The translations under genes and the position numbers were made by a program. The notes below the pieces were generated by a model. It was not told the DNA's origin and did not search any database. It was given only the letters and a program-made list of their open reading frames with translations. This document shows, piece after piece, positions 6,003-6,405 of a stretch of 6,405 bases of DNA. The stretch comes from Lachnospiraceae bacterium. GTDB lineage: Bacteria > Bacillota_A > Clostridia > Lachnospirales > Lachnospiraceae. The DNA is taken from NCBI GenBank assembly GCA_017416055.1, contig JAFQDI010000045.1, positions 1 to 6,405 of the forward strand. The letters are read 5' to 3'. The first letter of the stretch is position 1, and every line of letters begins with the position of its first letter.

Positions 6003-6099
6003 GCAACGAGCCGTGCCAATAGGCGCTGCGAATGGAGCATGGCGGAGTTGGTAAAGAAATAACACGCGGTGTACCTTAATTTAGACAGAATGGAATTAC
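6003..6099 (+). other. Short spacer between gltX and the helicase gene
   Basis: A GTGCC/GGCGC stem with an AATA loop (about 6011-6024, including one G-T pair) lacks a T-run and is a poor terminator. TTGGTA (6048-6053) and TACCTT (6072-6077), 18 bases apart, would be a very weak promoter. A stretch around 6039-6055 resembles a tRNA D-arm but has no partner arms. No gene is supported here. Confidence 0.5.
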
Positions 6100-6405
6100 A
6101 TGAATAAATATCAACCAAACCTAAATGAATCGCAGCTTTCTGCGATTCGTCACAACACCGGCCCTGCCAGAGTTCTGGCCGGGCCGGGTTCAGGAAAAAC
6201 TCTTGTATTGACACATCGGATACGTTATCTTGTGGATGAGTGTCATGTCAATCCGGCCAATCTTCTGGTCATTACCTTTACACGTGCGGCAGCTGCCGAA
6301 ATGAAGTCGAGATGTTTTGAATTGATGGGAAGCAGATGTGCGCCCATCACTTTTGGCACGTTTCATTCGGTTTATTTTCAAATCTTGCGTCACGCATATC
6401 GGATG
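6100..6405 (+). CDS. UvrD/PcrA-like superfamily 1 DNA helicase, N-terminal part (truncated by window edge)
   Basis: The first 102 codons of a longer gene that is open to the right edge. Motifs in order: Q-motif LNESQ (8-12), Walker A AGPGSGKT (27-34) with catalytic Lys33, motif Ia TFTRAAAAEMKSR (59-71) and motif Ib TFHS (87-90). These place it in the UvrD/Rep/PcrA family of ATP-driven 3'-5' single-strand DNA translocases used in repair and replication restart. The rest (motifs II-VI) lies outside, so PcrA, UvrD-like, AddA and smaller UvrD-type helicases cannot be fully separated; the N-terminus argues against AddA/RecB. The ATG at 6100 gives the canonical distance to the Q-motif; its Shine-Dalgarno (ATGGA, about 6090-6094) is weak. 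No clear terminator lies between gltX and this gene (97 bases), so it may be read from the gltX transcript. Confidence 0.9.
   Translation, partial: MNKYQPNLNESQLSAIRHNTGPARVLAGPGSGKTLVLTHRIRYLVDECHVNPANLLVITFTRAAAAEMKSRCFELMGSRCAPITFGTFHSVYFQILRHAYRM

Noticed and set aside
4452..6065. A 537-codon open frame on the - strand covering all of gltX
   Set aside because: It is in codon register with gltX and stays open because gltX almost never uses TTA, CTA or TCA codons. Its translation is Leu/Arg/His-rich with no recognisable domain, and gltX has every family motif.
6026..6090. tRNA-like stretch (GGCGGAGTTGGTAAAG resembles a tRNA-Leu D-arm)
   Set aside because: The D-stem cannot close, and no anticodon arm, TPsiC arm or acceptor pairing is found. 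It could be a worn tRNA remnant or chance.

Overview
The window looks like chromosomal DNA of a Gram-positive gut-type Clostridia, most likely Lachnospiraceae. This is inferred from four things: a Thr/Glu/Pro-stalked surface protein with a C-terminal membrane anchor, a BspA-type leucine-rich-repeat/transglutaminase lipoprotein, a PD-(D/E)XK 'Rpn/transposase' protein of the type abundant in that family, and strong AGGAGG ribosome-binding sites with TGCTACACTATA-type promoters. All genes that can be supported lie on the + strand.

Left part (1-3104): two adjacent genes for envelope proteins. The first enters from outside the window and is only its C-terminal part: a [S/T/P]TEx tetrapeptide stalk, two extracellular folded regions and one transmembrane helix. 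Twelve bases after its stop, with a Shine-Dalgarno that overlaps the stop codon, comes a complete 708-residue lipoprotein. It has its own xTEx stalk, three 26-residue CxxC modules, a short BspA-like leucine-rich block and a transglutaminase-like domain with an intact Cys-His-Asp triad. The shared stalk and tight spacing suggest one operon and possibly a joint function at the cell surface.

Middle (3105-4553): a 239-base gap holds an intrinsic terminator and, just upstream of it, an extended -10 promoter. Then comes a 376-residue Rpn/YhgA-like PD-(D/E)XK protein ending in a coiled coil made of 21-bp tandem repeats. Inside this gene an in-frame ATG preceded by GGAGGAG could start a separate 104-residue C-terminal product. 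That resembles the intragenic antitoxins described for E. coli Rpn genes and is the most interesting lead here. The short gap that follows carries a near-copy of the same promoter core, a small hairpin and a strong ribosome-binding site.

Right part (4554-6405): a complete glutamyl-tRNA synthetase gene (gltX) with all class I signatures, then the first 102 codons of a UvrD/PcrA-like superfamily 1 helicase that runs off the window. The window is therefore housekeeping DNA (gltX, helicase) next to accessory surface and Rpn genes. I see no rRNA, intact tRNA, CRISPR array, insertion sequence or riboswitch.
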